The notes under the pieces: model-generated
Told to the model about the DNA's origin: nothing
Databases searched by the model: none
The model's input: only the letters and a program-made list of their open reading frames with translations
Shown: positions 7,942-17,000 of the stretch, one piece after another
Numbering within the stretch: the first letter of the stretch is position 1
Layout of the letters: each line of letters starts with the position of its first letter
Made by a program: the position numbers and the translations under genes
From: Changpingibacter yushuensis
GTDB lineage: Bacteria > Actinomycetota > Actinomycetes > Actinomycetales > Actinomycetaceae
Assembly: GCF_014041995.1 (NCBI RefSeq)
Contig: NZ_CP059492.1
Location: 992,001 to 1,056,000 of the forward strand
Direction of reading: 5' to 3'
Length of the DNA stretch: 64,000 nucleotides

Positions 7942-9651
7942 ATGGCCAATACGAACCCACGCGAAAGAGCCCATATTTCACTGCCGACATGGTTCGACGA
8001 AACCAAGACGGCACACACAACCCGACTCCTTTCGCTCCTTGAACAGCAAGAAGGCTCGGGCTGGGAGATTGACGAAATCGACACAACAGCACGACAGGCT
8101 CACGTCTCCCGAAGCGTTCAGGGCGCAGACATCATTGAAGTGGCCCTTGCTTCCGATGTTTCGCAGGCAGATGGGGACCGCGTCTCAGCCAGAATGAGTG
8201 AGCTTCACCCCGGATATGCCATGACAAGCTTCCGTCCTAAAGACGCCCGAGCAACCTTGGCCCGCATGAGTCCAGAACTTGTCCGCGCCCGCGAGTCCGT
8301 TGCGGTAGCTATGTCCGTCAAGCCGTGGGACATCGTCATTTCCGGGGACAACACGCATGGATATGACGTTCGCTTGCCGTCCTCCTACACCCCATCGCGT
8401 CACGACAAGAGGCTTGCCGAGGCGGCAGAAACTGCGATCGGACAGCCCGGATGGTGGGTAAAGATCAACGCCAAGACACTCACTGGCCGTATCGCTCCGG
8501 GTAAGCGCCCCACTCTTCCCATCCTCGCTCACTACCCCGACCACAAGCCCTACCGGGATCTGCGCGACCAGATGCGCCTACCGATCGGGGTGTCTATGGA
8601 GTACGGGGCGGAAAAGTCCCGCGAGATCAGCCTCGACCTGTGGGACAACGCTGGCGTTCTCATCGTCGGTACGCCAGGCTCCGGCAAGTCGGTGACCATC
8701 AACGCTCTCATTTGCGGTGCGCTGGAGCGTGACTGGGACATTGGGATCATCGACGTTCCTCACAAGGCGGGGGACTACGCGTGGTGTGAAGGTTACGTCC
8801 ACGAGAACTGGTTCGGCGCACGGTCGTTGGAGGAGTCCGTTGCCACCACAGGCCTTGTCTACGCCGTGCGCGATGAACGCAAGCGCCTACTCGACCAGTA
8901 CGGAGTAGAGAAGTGGAATGACTTGCCCGACGACGTCCGACCAGCCCCGCTTCTGCTCGTGTGTGACGAGTTAACAGGACTCTTCTTCGCCGACAAGCCT
9001 CCGACGGGAGTCTCGAAAGACAACCCTGACTACATTGAGGCCGCCAACAAGAAGATCATGACCGTCCGTCTGGAAGCCACGATCCGCCGCATCGCTCTGG
9101 AGCTGCGATTTGTCGGTGTCCGTCTCTTGCTGGCAACCCAGCAAGCCCAAGGAAACACTGGCATTTCGGTCCCTCTCAAAATGGCGCTGCCCAACCGCAT
9201 CCTTCTGGGGTCCAAGCCAGATCGGAGGGCCTACGGGCACGCTTTTCAAGCCCCTGATGACGCCCCTGCTATCCCCAGTGTCTTCGTCGAGAACGAGAAG
9301 ATGGGCAAAGGTGTGGGTATTGCCGAAATCGAGGGCGAAGGGTTCGTCATCTTCAAGTCCTACTTCGACACGGGGAAGACTTACCGCCAGCGCTTTGCCA
9401 CGCAGGGGCTTCACACCACCATCAACCCCTATCCGACAGGTCGTCAGATTCGCGACATGATGCCCGTTCTGTTGGACGATCCGGGCGAAGAAGACAGGCC
9501 TTTCACTCGGTTTGACGAAGGTGGTTTCGGACAAACCGATGACGTGGAACCACCATTGCGCGGGGCGGCCCGCGCTGCACATCAATTACGTGTCGCTGCC
9601 GACCAGTACACTGCACAGAATGGAGACAAAAATGTTCCTCACCATCAGTGA
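7942..9651 (+). CDS. FtsK/SpoIIIE (TraB-like) DNA translocase
   Basis: 569 residues, no membrane segments. The C-terminal motor has Walker A VGTPGSGKS near residue 243, Walker B LLLVCDEL near residue 337, and later LLATQQAQG (sensor-like) and LPNRILLGSKPDRRAYGHAF. Residues 1-220 are not recognised and may be a mobile-element-specific N-domain. Soluble FtsK-type ATPases of this size pump double-stranded DNA in actinobacterial Tra-type conjugation or in phage-plasmid segregation. With no relaxase in view, dsDNA transfer or partition is a reasonable inference. It follows dnaE directly, and its 3' end overlaps the next gene by 20 bp. Confidence 0.85.
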   Translation: MANTNPRERAHISLPTWFDETKTAHTTRLLSLLEQQEGSGWEIDEIDTTARQAHVSRSVQGADIIEVALASDVSQADGDRVSARMSELHPGYAMTSFRPKDARATLARMSPELVRARESVAVAMSVKPWDIVISGDNTHGYDVRLPSSYTPSRHDKRLAEAAETAIGQPGWWVKINAKTLTGRIAPGKRPTLPILAHYPDHKPYRDLRDQMRLPIGVSMEYGAEKSREISLDLWDNAGVLIVGTPGSGKSVTINALICGALERDWDIGIIDVPHKAGDYAWCEGYVHENWFGARSLEESVATTGLVYAVRDERKRLLDQYGVEKWNDLPDDVRPAPLLLVCDELTGLFFADKPPTGVSKDNPDYIEAANKKIMTVRLEATIRRIALELRFVGVRLLLATQQAQGNTGISVPLKMALPNRILLGSKPDRRAYGHAFQAPDDAPAIPSVFVENEKMGKGVGIAEIEGEGFVIFKSYFDTGKTYRQRFATQGLHTTINPYPTGRQIRDMMPVLLDDPGEEDRPFTRFDEGGFGQTDDVEPPLRGAARAAHQLRVAADQYTAQNGDKNVPHHQ

Positions 9652-10108
9652 CATCACCGATGTTGACGATATTTACACCTTCGCACCCGGTGAAGTCATC
9701 GAAGCGGGGTCCTATACAGACGCCATCGGTCAGCTCTACGGTCTTGGCGCTACACCAAACCAAGGCGCCAATGATCGTTACTTCGAGCGCAACATCACCA
9801 TGGGCACGATCGCCGATATTGCCCAAGCCTCCCTTGTCGCGAAACACGATTCAGTGACCTCCGATCTGCCCCAAGAAGAACTGGATGCGCTGCTCAACTT
9901 CTCTCGTCACATCGACATCTGGGCAGGTCGGGAGTGGACCAACGAGTGTCCGCTCGTTGTCTTGGCAGACGTGTATGAGACCGAGAACGTGATCCCCACA
10001 GGCAATGTCATCGTTGTGTCGGCTGAGAATGAAAAGACGTTTGTCGAATCTGCCGCCCGAGTGGGGATGTTCCATTTGGAAGTGATGGAGGAACTGCTGG
10101 ACGTGTGA
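9632..10108 (+). CDS. Uncharacterised acidic protein
   Basis: 158 residues starting MFLTISDITDVDDIYTF. The start overlaps the 3' end of the translocase gene, suggesting coupling; AATGGAGAC lies just upstream of the ATG. The protein is acidic, without cysteines in obvious motifs and without a signal peptide or membrane helix, so probably cytosolic. No family recognised. Position and overlap suggest it acts with the DNA pump. A hairpin follows the stop. Confidence 0.6.
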   Translation: MFLTISDITDVDDIYTFAPGEVIEAGSYTDAIGQLYGLGATPNQGANDRYFERNITMGTIADIAQASLVAKHDSVTSDLPQEELDALLNFSRHIDIWAGREWTNECPLVVLADVYETENVIPTGNVIVVSAENEKTFVESAARVGMFHLEVMEELLDV

Positions 10109-10116
10109 GCGCCCGA

Positions 10117-10160
10117 TGACACGACGCCCTCGGCCTAGGACGGTTCGAGGGCGTTGTCGT
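10117..10160 (+). terminator. Hairpin terminator after the dnaE-ftsK group
   Basis: Inverted repeat with arms CGCCCTCG and CGAGGGCG extended by ACACGA/TCGTGT with a small bulge. It ends just before the CCGCACAC motif of the next gene. There is no clear T-run. Confidence 0.5.
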
Positions 10161-10167
10161 GTGTGCG

Positions 10168-10175
10168 CCGCACAC
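10168..10175 (+). promoter_or_regulatory. CCGCACAC motif 9 nt before ATG 10185
   Basis: Octamer, AACAGGGGT, ATG. No Shine-Dalgarno in the expected window. Confidence 0.65.
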
Positions 10176-10184
10176 AACAGGGGT

Positions 10185-11642
10185 ATGAGTTACAACCCAG
10201 ACCAGCCCCGCAATCCTGCCAACGGACAATGGGTCGATGAGAGAAACACTCCCTCCGGTGTCTCTCTCATCGAACGTCTTGACGCCATGGATGATGGTGC
10301 CGATGTTCGCGCAACGGTCACCGCCTCTCCGCTCAGTGCCCACACGACCAAGGGGATCGAGGATTGGTGGAACCGCGCCTTCCTGACCGGAGAGACCAAC
10401 CATCGGGGAAGCGTGCCCCGGATGCCCGACGACAACACACCCAACATGCACACGGGTCTGTCCGTGACGGGTCACCGTCGCACCTACCGGCGTCGCTACG
10501 ACGTGGGGGACGGGACGATCAGAATGCCTTCCCGCACCGCGATCAACCGCTTCCTGACCGACAACGACCTGACCGCAGTTGATGTGCCGGTCCTTTTGAG
10601 TGAAAACGGGCGCGACACCCAGGCCTTCGTTCGTGTCACTCGCAACAACATGGGCCAATTCGAGGCCTGGGCACTAGGAACCTCCGGCGAACTGGACGTA
10701 CGCATGTCGGAGTCAGTCATGGCTGCTCTCGAGCGTCGCCACCGGGAGGTTGCCAGCGTTGATGACCTCATTGCCCGCCGCAGTCAACGCCGATCCTTGT
10801 ACGGGGTGCGGGTGGATGGAAGCAATGGAACGTCTTTCATTTCAGGACTCGCCTACGACGAGACCTCGTCGACGGTCACGGTGGCAATTGGGGATCGCGC
10901 CTACCAGTACGTGGCTGACCGGCGGGTCTATGAGCAAATGCAGCGCTCGAATGCTCCCGGGCACGTCTTCAACGATCAACTGCGCGGAAAGATCGCCAGC
11001 CGCCGACTGGACAAGTGTCCCTCGTGTGGACGGTTCGCTGGGCAGGATCATGTCTGTCCGATAGCCGCACCTGCCAGCTATGCCTCCTCCACGTTCATTC
11101 AACATATCGGGGCGAAGCGACTGGCACCGGGTTTCCCGCCGAAAGGTTCACGTCCCACCGTTCAACAGTGGGTTTATCCCGGTGGAGATGGGGAGTTGGG
11201 ATGGTCACGTCACGCGATCAGTGCCGTCCTATATGACCATGCCGACAAGGACTCCGTTCCGCGCTATTTCAGAGAAAAACCCAATGGGGCAAACGGTGTT
11301 CTTCATTTTGACGGACTGGGTCGGCGCGACGTCGACAAGCTTGCAACCCTCATGCCCGAGAACGAACGGTGGGACAACTCGTGGGCGCTGAAGGCCTCCC
11401 GGATCCCAGAAGTGAAGCTGGGCGGGTGGGTGAGTTCACCAACCAAGGGCGAACACATGACATTCACCCGTGCGACAATCTCGGATACAAAAATCGCGCG
11501 GGAGATTCGGGCAATGGGCGGACATGTGGACGAGAGGTCGTCCACATGGCGCAAGCTTGCCGCGACCTATGGGCTGCCGAAACCTTCTGCACCCATGTCT
11601 GTGAGCGTGGATGAGCGTGGCGATGTTGTCATCGACCTGTGA
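10185..11642 (+). CDS. Tagged protein with KTSC-like domain and zinc ribbon
   Basis: 485 residues. The N-terminus carries a divergent copy of the tag shared by many proteins of this element (PRNPANGQW, then NTPSGVSL). Residues ~203-270 resemble the KTSC domain (SGLAYDETSSTVTVAI, DRAYQYVADRRVYEQM, APGHVFNDQLRGK), a small fold known from phage and nucleic-acid-related proteins. It is followed near residue 278 by a zinc-ribbon-like CPSCGRFAGQDHVC. The C-terminal ~190 residues are not recognised. Nucleic-acid binding is a reasonable inference but no catalytic site is seen. The start is fixed by the motif at 10168. Confidence 0.7.
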   Translation: MSYNPDQPRNPANGQWVDERNTPSGVSLIERLDAMDDGADVRATVTASPLSAHTTKGIEDWWNRAFLTGETNHRGSVPRMPDDNTPNMHTGLSVTGHRRTYRRRYDVGDGTIRMPSRTAINRFLTDNDLTAVDVPVLLSENGRDTQAFVRVTRNNMGQFEAWALGTSGELDVRMSESVMAALERRHREVASVDDLIARRSQRRSLYGVRVDGSNGTSFISGLAYDETSSTVTVAIGDRAYQYVADRRVYEQMQRSNAPGHVFNDQLRGKIASRRLDKCPSCGRFAGQDHVCPIAAPASYASSTFIQHIGAKRLAPGFPPKGSRPTVQQWVYPGGDGELGWSRHAISAVLYDHADKDSVPRYFREKPNGANGVLHFDGLGRRDVDKLATLMPENERWDNSWALKASRIPEVKLGGWVSSPTKGEHMTFTRATISDTKIAREIRAMGGHVDERSSTWRKLAATYGLPKPSAPMSVSVDERGDVVIDL

Positions 11643-11704
11643 TGCCCACATCACGTTTTGGTAACGAACAATCCTGCGACGTGTGAATACACCTGTCAAC
11701 ATAC

Positions 11705-11712
11705 CCGCACAC
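11705..11712 (+). promoter_or_regulatory. CCGCACAC motif, leadered, for the 11779 gene
   Basis: Octamer followed by about 66 nt to ATG 11779. A canonical CAAGGAG lies just before that ATG. Confidence 0.55.
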
Positions 11713-11778
11713 GGAGTAGGTGTACTCGTCGCACCCAAAAACAGGCGACAATAAACTGAAGACTCTCAAGGAGAACAC

Positions 11779-12984
11779 ATGTCTACTCACCGTAAGGCGT
11801 GGATTGCGGGCATTTCCGCCTTTGTTGCCATCGCAGTCATCTTCGCCGGCGTTCTTGTCTGGCGAAGCAACGCCCGAGACAACCGCATCGCCGAATGGAA
11901 GGAAGCCGCCACCTCGCTTGCCCAGACGTTGGGAGTTGCCCGAGGGACAGTCGCGTATGCCGGACTCGTAACCGATTCGATTGGTGACACTGACGTCGAC
12001 ACATCCCTGACAAAGGCCTCCACAACTGACCGTGAGGCACTGGAGGGGATTCTGGAGACCGTTGATCTGGACATCTTCACTCCCGCCGAATCGGAGGAGA
12101 CATTTACGCTCGCCGATGTCAGCGTGCTGGATACGAATACCGATGATCTGTGGAGCGATGTTCCCTCCACGGCGGGCTTCTATCGACTCGGTGATGACGG
12201 CGGTGTTGTGGGTATCAATGCTGCCGACACGGTGACTTTCCCTACCGAGTCGGTCATGGAGAAGAAGGAGAACACCGAAAGACTCACCGCATTGGATCAG
12301 AGCTTGCGCACTGCCATTGGCGCGGTCTCCGCCAGTTCTCAGTCTTTGTCCGAGGGGATCGCCACAGCCCGGCTTGAGGCGGCAACCGCCACGTTCAATG
12401 ATTCCCACGAGGCCCTGACTGACGCGATCACCGCAGGAGAGAAGGTTCTCAAGGACTCAGAGGGTAAGGTCTCAAGCAACGAGACTCGCCAAGACTTGCG
12501 AGACAAGCTCGATGCGGCGATTGAGGCTCGGGATGCCGACGATCCGACGGATGTGGATGGTCTGCTTGCCATGGTGGAAGACATGGATTCTCTTGCCGCG
12601 TCGGTGACGAAGGCATCCACGTCTGTCACTGAGACGGTGGCTGCGACGAAGGCTGCCGCAGAGGAAGCTGCGGCCAAGGCGGCTGCTGAAGCGGCGGCAG
12701 CCAAAGCTGCGGCGCAAGCGTCCAACTCGTCATCGGGCAGGTGGTCTGGCACGTCGTCCTCATCCGGTTCGTCATCGTCAGGCTCATCATCCTCATCCGG
12801 TTCGTCGAGTTCGAGCGGTTCCTCTTCGAGCTCAGGCGGCAGCGGCGGTAAGTCCGGCTCTGTTGGCTTCGCTCCCGGCACGCAAGTTACAACATGCACC
12901 GACGGACAAATCAGTATTTCGTCGCTTGGATATACGACCCAATGCAGGAATGGTAAGTGGGTGACGATCTCGAAGAACCCCTGA
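11779..12984 (+). CDS. Membrane-anchored Ala/Ser-rich surface protein
   Basis: 401 residues, start ATG after CAAGGAGAACAC. An N-terminal membrane helix or signal anchor (ISAFVAIAVIFAGVLVW, residues ~11-28) is followed by a long helical extracellular region, an Ala/Lys/Glu-rich coiled coil (KAAAEEAAAKAAAEAAAAK) and a Ser/Gly low-complexity stretch (near residues 318-360). The C-terminus is a small compact segment with two cysteines (VTTCTDGQ ... TTQCRNGKW) that could form a disulfide. Similar proteins in bifidobacteria are often labelled 'colicin transporter' without evidence. Here I infer only a surface-exposed stalk with a C-terminal head. It has its own CCGCACAC motif. Confidence 0.65.
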   Translation: MSTHRKAWIAGISAFVAIAVIFAGVLVWRSNARDNRIAEWKEAATSLAQTLGVARGTVAYAGLVTDSIGDTDVDTSLTKASTTDREALEGILETVDLDIFTPAESEETFTLADVSVLDTNTDDLWSDVPSTAGFYRLGDDGGVVGINAADTVTFPTESVMEKKENTERLTALDQSLRTAIGAVSASSQSLSEGIATARLEAATATFNDSHEALTDAITAGEKVLKDSEGKVSSNETRQDLRDKLDAAIEARDADDPTDVDGLLAMVEDMDSLAASVTKASTSVTETVAATKAAAEEAAAKAAAEAAAAKAAAQASNSSSGRWSGTSSSSGSSSSGSSSSSGSSSSSGSSSSSGGSGGKSGSVGFAPGTQVTTCTDGQISISSLGYTTQCRNGKWVTISKNP

Positions 12985-13004
12985 AACGCGACCACACCTC
13001 TTCT

Positions 13005-13038
13005 CACGCCCCTTGCCGGTCACCCGGTGAGGGGCGTG
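13005..13038 (+). terminator. Hairpin terminator
   Basis: Arms CACGCCCCT and AGGGGCGTG around a GC-rich loop, downstream of the Ser-rich protein gene and between convergent genes. Confidence 0.55.
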
Positions 13039-13081
13039 CGTTGTCTGTGAGATGAAAATACCGGGCCCTTCTGACAGATTC

Positions 13082-13882
13082 TCATGCGGCGATGGGCACG
13101 CGTTGATGATGGTCGCGGAACCACTTCGACGTGTAGCAGGGTCGGCATAGACCTTTCGCATAGTGCTTGTCTCCACACTGGCTACACACTTTGGCCGGAC
13201 GATAGACAACCTCATGAGGGTGTTCTCGATGGTACTTGCACAGGCCCGTCTCGTTGGAAACGCGAGGGCATCCTGGTATCGAGCATGGTGTTCGTTCGGC
13301 GACGAGGGTCACGAGAGGATCGCCCGTCGTCTTGAGTCGGTGGTAATGCTTGTTGCACAGTCCGCGTCCATGGAGTTTCTGTCCACATTCAGGAACCGAG
13401 CAGACGACACCTTGAGGACGTCTCGTTCCAACTGGCATGTCCATGGGGCGCTGGTAGACCTCCCGGTAGCGATGACGGCTGCACCACAGCTTTGTCTCTT
13501 TCGGGGTGCGATGGCATCCGGGATAGATGCACTCGCGTGGGGCTGGCGGTCGGGACGTGTCGACCTCCGGCTGAATGATCGTGTCTACCGGTTCGGGCAG
13601 GTGGGTGATCCAGTGGGCGAGTCTGTCGTCCCCGTGGCGTGTAGATGCGAGGCGTGCCCCGGCTTGGGTCAACACGGTGACTGTGCGTCCGCGTCCGGTG
13701 ATGGTAGCAATCGTCACCTTCCGTACTCGCCGCTCACCCAGTCCGGTGACGAGAGTCTGAATGTTGCGAATGTGAAGCTCACGGGCAATGTCTGCGGCGA
13801 TGAACAGGCGTGATCCGTGTTGGACGACCGTGCGCACAACGGCGTTGTTGTAGCTGTGGACATAGACAGTTTCGTAAGTCAT
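13082..13882 (-). CDS. BRO-N domain protein with four Cys/His zinc knuckles
   Basis: 266 residues. The start ATG 13882 is chosen because the minus-strand CCGCACAC motif (13892-13899) ends exactly 9 nt before it. The N-terminal ~100 residues resemble a BRO-N/antirepressor-type DNA-binding domain (LFIAADIARELHIRN, then VLTQAGARLAS). The C-terminal half has four short zinc-knuckle units with CxxxxC ... CxxH pattern (CIYPGCHRTPKETKLWCSRH, CSVPECGQKLHGRGLCNKH, CSIPGCPRVSNETGLCKYH, then CSQCGDKHYAKGLC). BRO-N proteins are typical of phages and large DNA viruses, where they act as antirepressors or nucleic-acid binders. This is a candidate regulator of the element. Confidence 0.7.
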   Translation of the reverse strand: MTYETVYVHSYNNAVVRTVVQHGSRLFIAADIARELHIRNIQTLVTGLGERRVRKVTIATITGRGRTVTVLTQAGARLASTRHGDDRLAHWITHLPEPVDTIIQPEVDTSRPPAPRECIYPGCHRTPKETKLWCSRHRYREVYQRPMDMPVGTRRPQGVVCSVPECGQKLHGRGLCNKHYHRLKTTGDPLVTLVAERTPCSIPGCPRVSNETGLCKYHREHPHEVVYRPAKVCSQCGDKHYAKGLCRPCYTSKWFRDHHQRVPIAA

Positions 13883-13891
13883 GGCTACTTC

Positions 13892-13899
13892 GTGTGCGG
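13892..13899 (-). promoter_or_regulatory. CCGCACAC motif 9 nt before ATG 13882
   Basis: Minus-strand octamer, GAAGTAGCC, ATG. Divergent from the adhesin motif at 13946. Confidence 0.65.
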
Positions 13900-13945
13900 G
13901 TCGTGCGGAGTGAATGAACACACACCACGGGGTTCCCCAGATCTT

Positions 13946-13953
13946 CCGCACAC
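13946..13953 (+). promoter_or_regulatory. CCGCACAC motif, leadered, for the adhesin
   Basis: About 50 nt of leader would follow the inferred +1, ending with GAAAGGAAAC before GTG 14013. Confidence 0.6.
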
Positions 13954-14012
13954 ATAGGAGATGGAACCTTCCACGGTTCCGCGCACACCCTTCGTCATAG
14001 AAAGGAAACGGT

Positions 14013-17000
14013 GTGAGCCTCTCCATCAGAATGAAAGCGGCGGCGTCCGCTCTGACCGCAGGAGTTCTTCTCCTGTCCGGTCTGACAATAGCGCCAGCCG
14101 CCACCGCCGCCACAGGAGGCGGAGCAGCAGGAGGTAGTGGTGGAAGCGCCGCTAACCTCCAGCAGGTCCTCTACGTTGCAGATAATAGAACGGAAGCCTT
14201 AGCAGGCAACCCCGCACAAGGTTGGGGACAGGATTCCACGGATTTCGCGTGGAATCAGATCACCTCCTACACGGGAGGAAGCTTTGTCACAGGCTCCTAC
14301 GGCAAGGACACTGTCGATTCGACATGCCAGACAGCCATCAATCAGGCCGTCGCGCGAACCACGGGTGCAAAGACCGCCCGCGTCGTTGGACTCATGGTCT
14401 GGTATGCGCCCAACTTCTACAACGGGCAGCACTCCCTCGGGACAACCGGAACCGAATATGGGAGAGCCGACTTTGGGGACCAGTGGGCAACAGCAAAGTC
14501 CGGACTAGCAGGTTACGAGTCTGACGAAGTTCAAGCTGTCTACGACGAGTTTCAAGCCCAGTTCAACAAGGTGGGTTCAACAGTCTCTGTCGTCTGCGTG
14601 GCGCTCAACGACCTCGAACCCGATTCGGGATACACCCTTGATGTAACAACCACAGCGAGCTCCACCTTCCCCTTGGCGGGCTCGGCAGGAGCAGTACAAG
14701 ACACCATCCACGCATCCAGCACGCCAACGACCCGCGACACTGTGTCCGGGGATGTCACACTTCACTGGGACGGCGTTGAAAGCAACGCGGCTCAGGTCAC
14801 CAAGAGCGTGAACATATCCACGTCTGGGGACACGAAGTCACCAACCTTTACCCCCTCGGACTTTGGGTGGACCGGATGGCCTTCGGGTAAGTTCTGGTTT
14901 GACGTCAAGGTTGCCGCCCAAGGGGGTTTGACCACCTCCGTTGATACGCCTAACCGTGAGGCATCAGAGACATGGACGGCGTCTATTCCCAGTCCGTACA
15001 AGTCCCTCACCACTGGTGACCCGGCGGATTCCCTGAGTGATACACAAGTCCTCGCATCTGGAATGAGCTACAACGCCATCATCATGGCGAATACTGCCGG
15101 ATACTCGACCATGTCCATCACCGACACCATTCAGACAGATCAGGTCTACATCGGCTCGACAACCGCAGACGATCCATCGGCCGTCTACGTGCTCAACCCC
15201 GATCGGGACAAGGTCAATGGTGCGAAGGTCACGATCAACCGTGACACTGACGGGCAAGTGACTGTCTCGGCCACTATCTCCGACATCCCGTCGAAGTACA
15301 CCGGATCGGACTACATGCTCGTCGTGCCAACCTATGTCTTGCCGACAGGCGAGGACTACACGATCACGGACGACTCGAAGGCGTGCTACGGGACGTCGGG
15401 AGACACGTGCGTTACGGGCAATTCCGCGACCACCCGCAAGGTCACCCCGACACCGGACAAGGTGTGGGTTCTTGATGAAGAAGGCGCACTTGTTGCCTCT
15501 GATCCGGATCAGACCAATCAGGCGGGTGCCGATAACAAGGTGTTCCTCATGGGCGATGCCGTGTCAGCTGTTGTCAACGGCTCTGTCCCAGCCAACCTCG
15601 CAGGAAACCTCACCCAATACGTCATTGCTGACGACTGGACCGATGCGTCCCAGTACGTCGACTTCTCTGACGCCTCCCAAGTGAAGGTCTATTACGAGGA
15701 CTCCAAAGACAGCGGCACCTACACTGACGTCACCAACCAGTTCACGATCAGTATCGACGGCACCGTCACCACGGCGACCGCAAACGAGGAGTTCTTGTCC
15801 CAGACTGCCGGTCAGTGCAAGAGCGCGCCGGTCGACAATAACCGCGCCCTGTCGTCCGCCGACAAGTGCCGCACCGTCAAGCTGGTCATCTCGGGTCAGT
15901 TCCGCGACGACTACGACACCGATGGTGAGACGGTCAGGTTGACCAATGCCGGATGGGAACAATGGAACAACGAGACCATTGCAACCAACGAGCCTCCGGT
16001 CTACACGTGGACCCCCAACCCGAACAAGCAGGTTTTGGGATCCAACGAAGAAGATGGCGACAACGCCTACGAGAACATCAACGGACTGTCCGTCTTCGCG
16101 GGCCAGAAGCTGGAGTACTCGGTTGGCATTGATCTGAACATCCCGAGCAACACCGCTCGCGGCGTCACATCGCTGGCAGTTCAGGACGTCTACGACGTCA
16201 ACTTCACACCAGACAAGTCCTCCGTGGAGATCTGGGATTCGCGTGACGCGACCAACCCCAAGGCTATTGCGGCCAAGAACTACACCCTGACATGGGATGA
16301 GTCCGGTCATTCCTTCACCGTCACGTTCACCGACAAGTGGGTTGCCGCCAATCTCGGGGAAGGCTCCGAATGGCTCACCCAGGGCTGGTTGACTCTCCGC
16401 TTCACGGGTACCGTGAACGACGATGTCGCTGCCGGTACCACCGTTGAGAATCAGGCATTCGAAATCATCAATGGCGCGAAGACCGCCACCGAGATTCCGA
16501 CTGTCACCATCCCCACGGTCACCCCCGATAAGGAAGACCTCAACACCGACCTCATCGACATTGATGGAAAGACTGTCGTCAAGGGGGACACCATCGTGTA
16601 CCGCCTGACGCTAGACGCCTCCATAAGCGCCGACAAGCTCGCCTACTATGTCCACAAGCTCGGAATGATCGACGACTACGACGAGGACTACCTCGACGTG
16701 GCCGCCTCCAATGTTGTCGTGACAAACAAGGAAACGGGCGAGGATGTCACATCCAAGTTCAACATCCAAGTTTCCGACGGCAAGCTGTATGTCTTTGCTA
16801 GACAGGTCGACTCCACCAACAGTGCGGGTGAGGTGGTCTCCGGAGACCCGCAGCCCACCGACCTCGCTGCATATGCAGCCGCCGACATCATCCCGGGCAC
16901 GACCCCCATCATCGACCAGTCGTTGCTTGGCAACACCTACTACATCACCTTCCGCGCGACGGTGACGCAGCAGACCGATGGGTACGTCATCGAGAACCAG

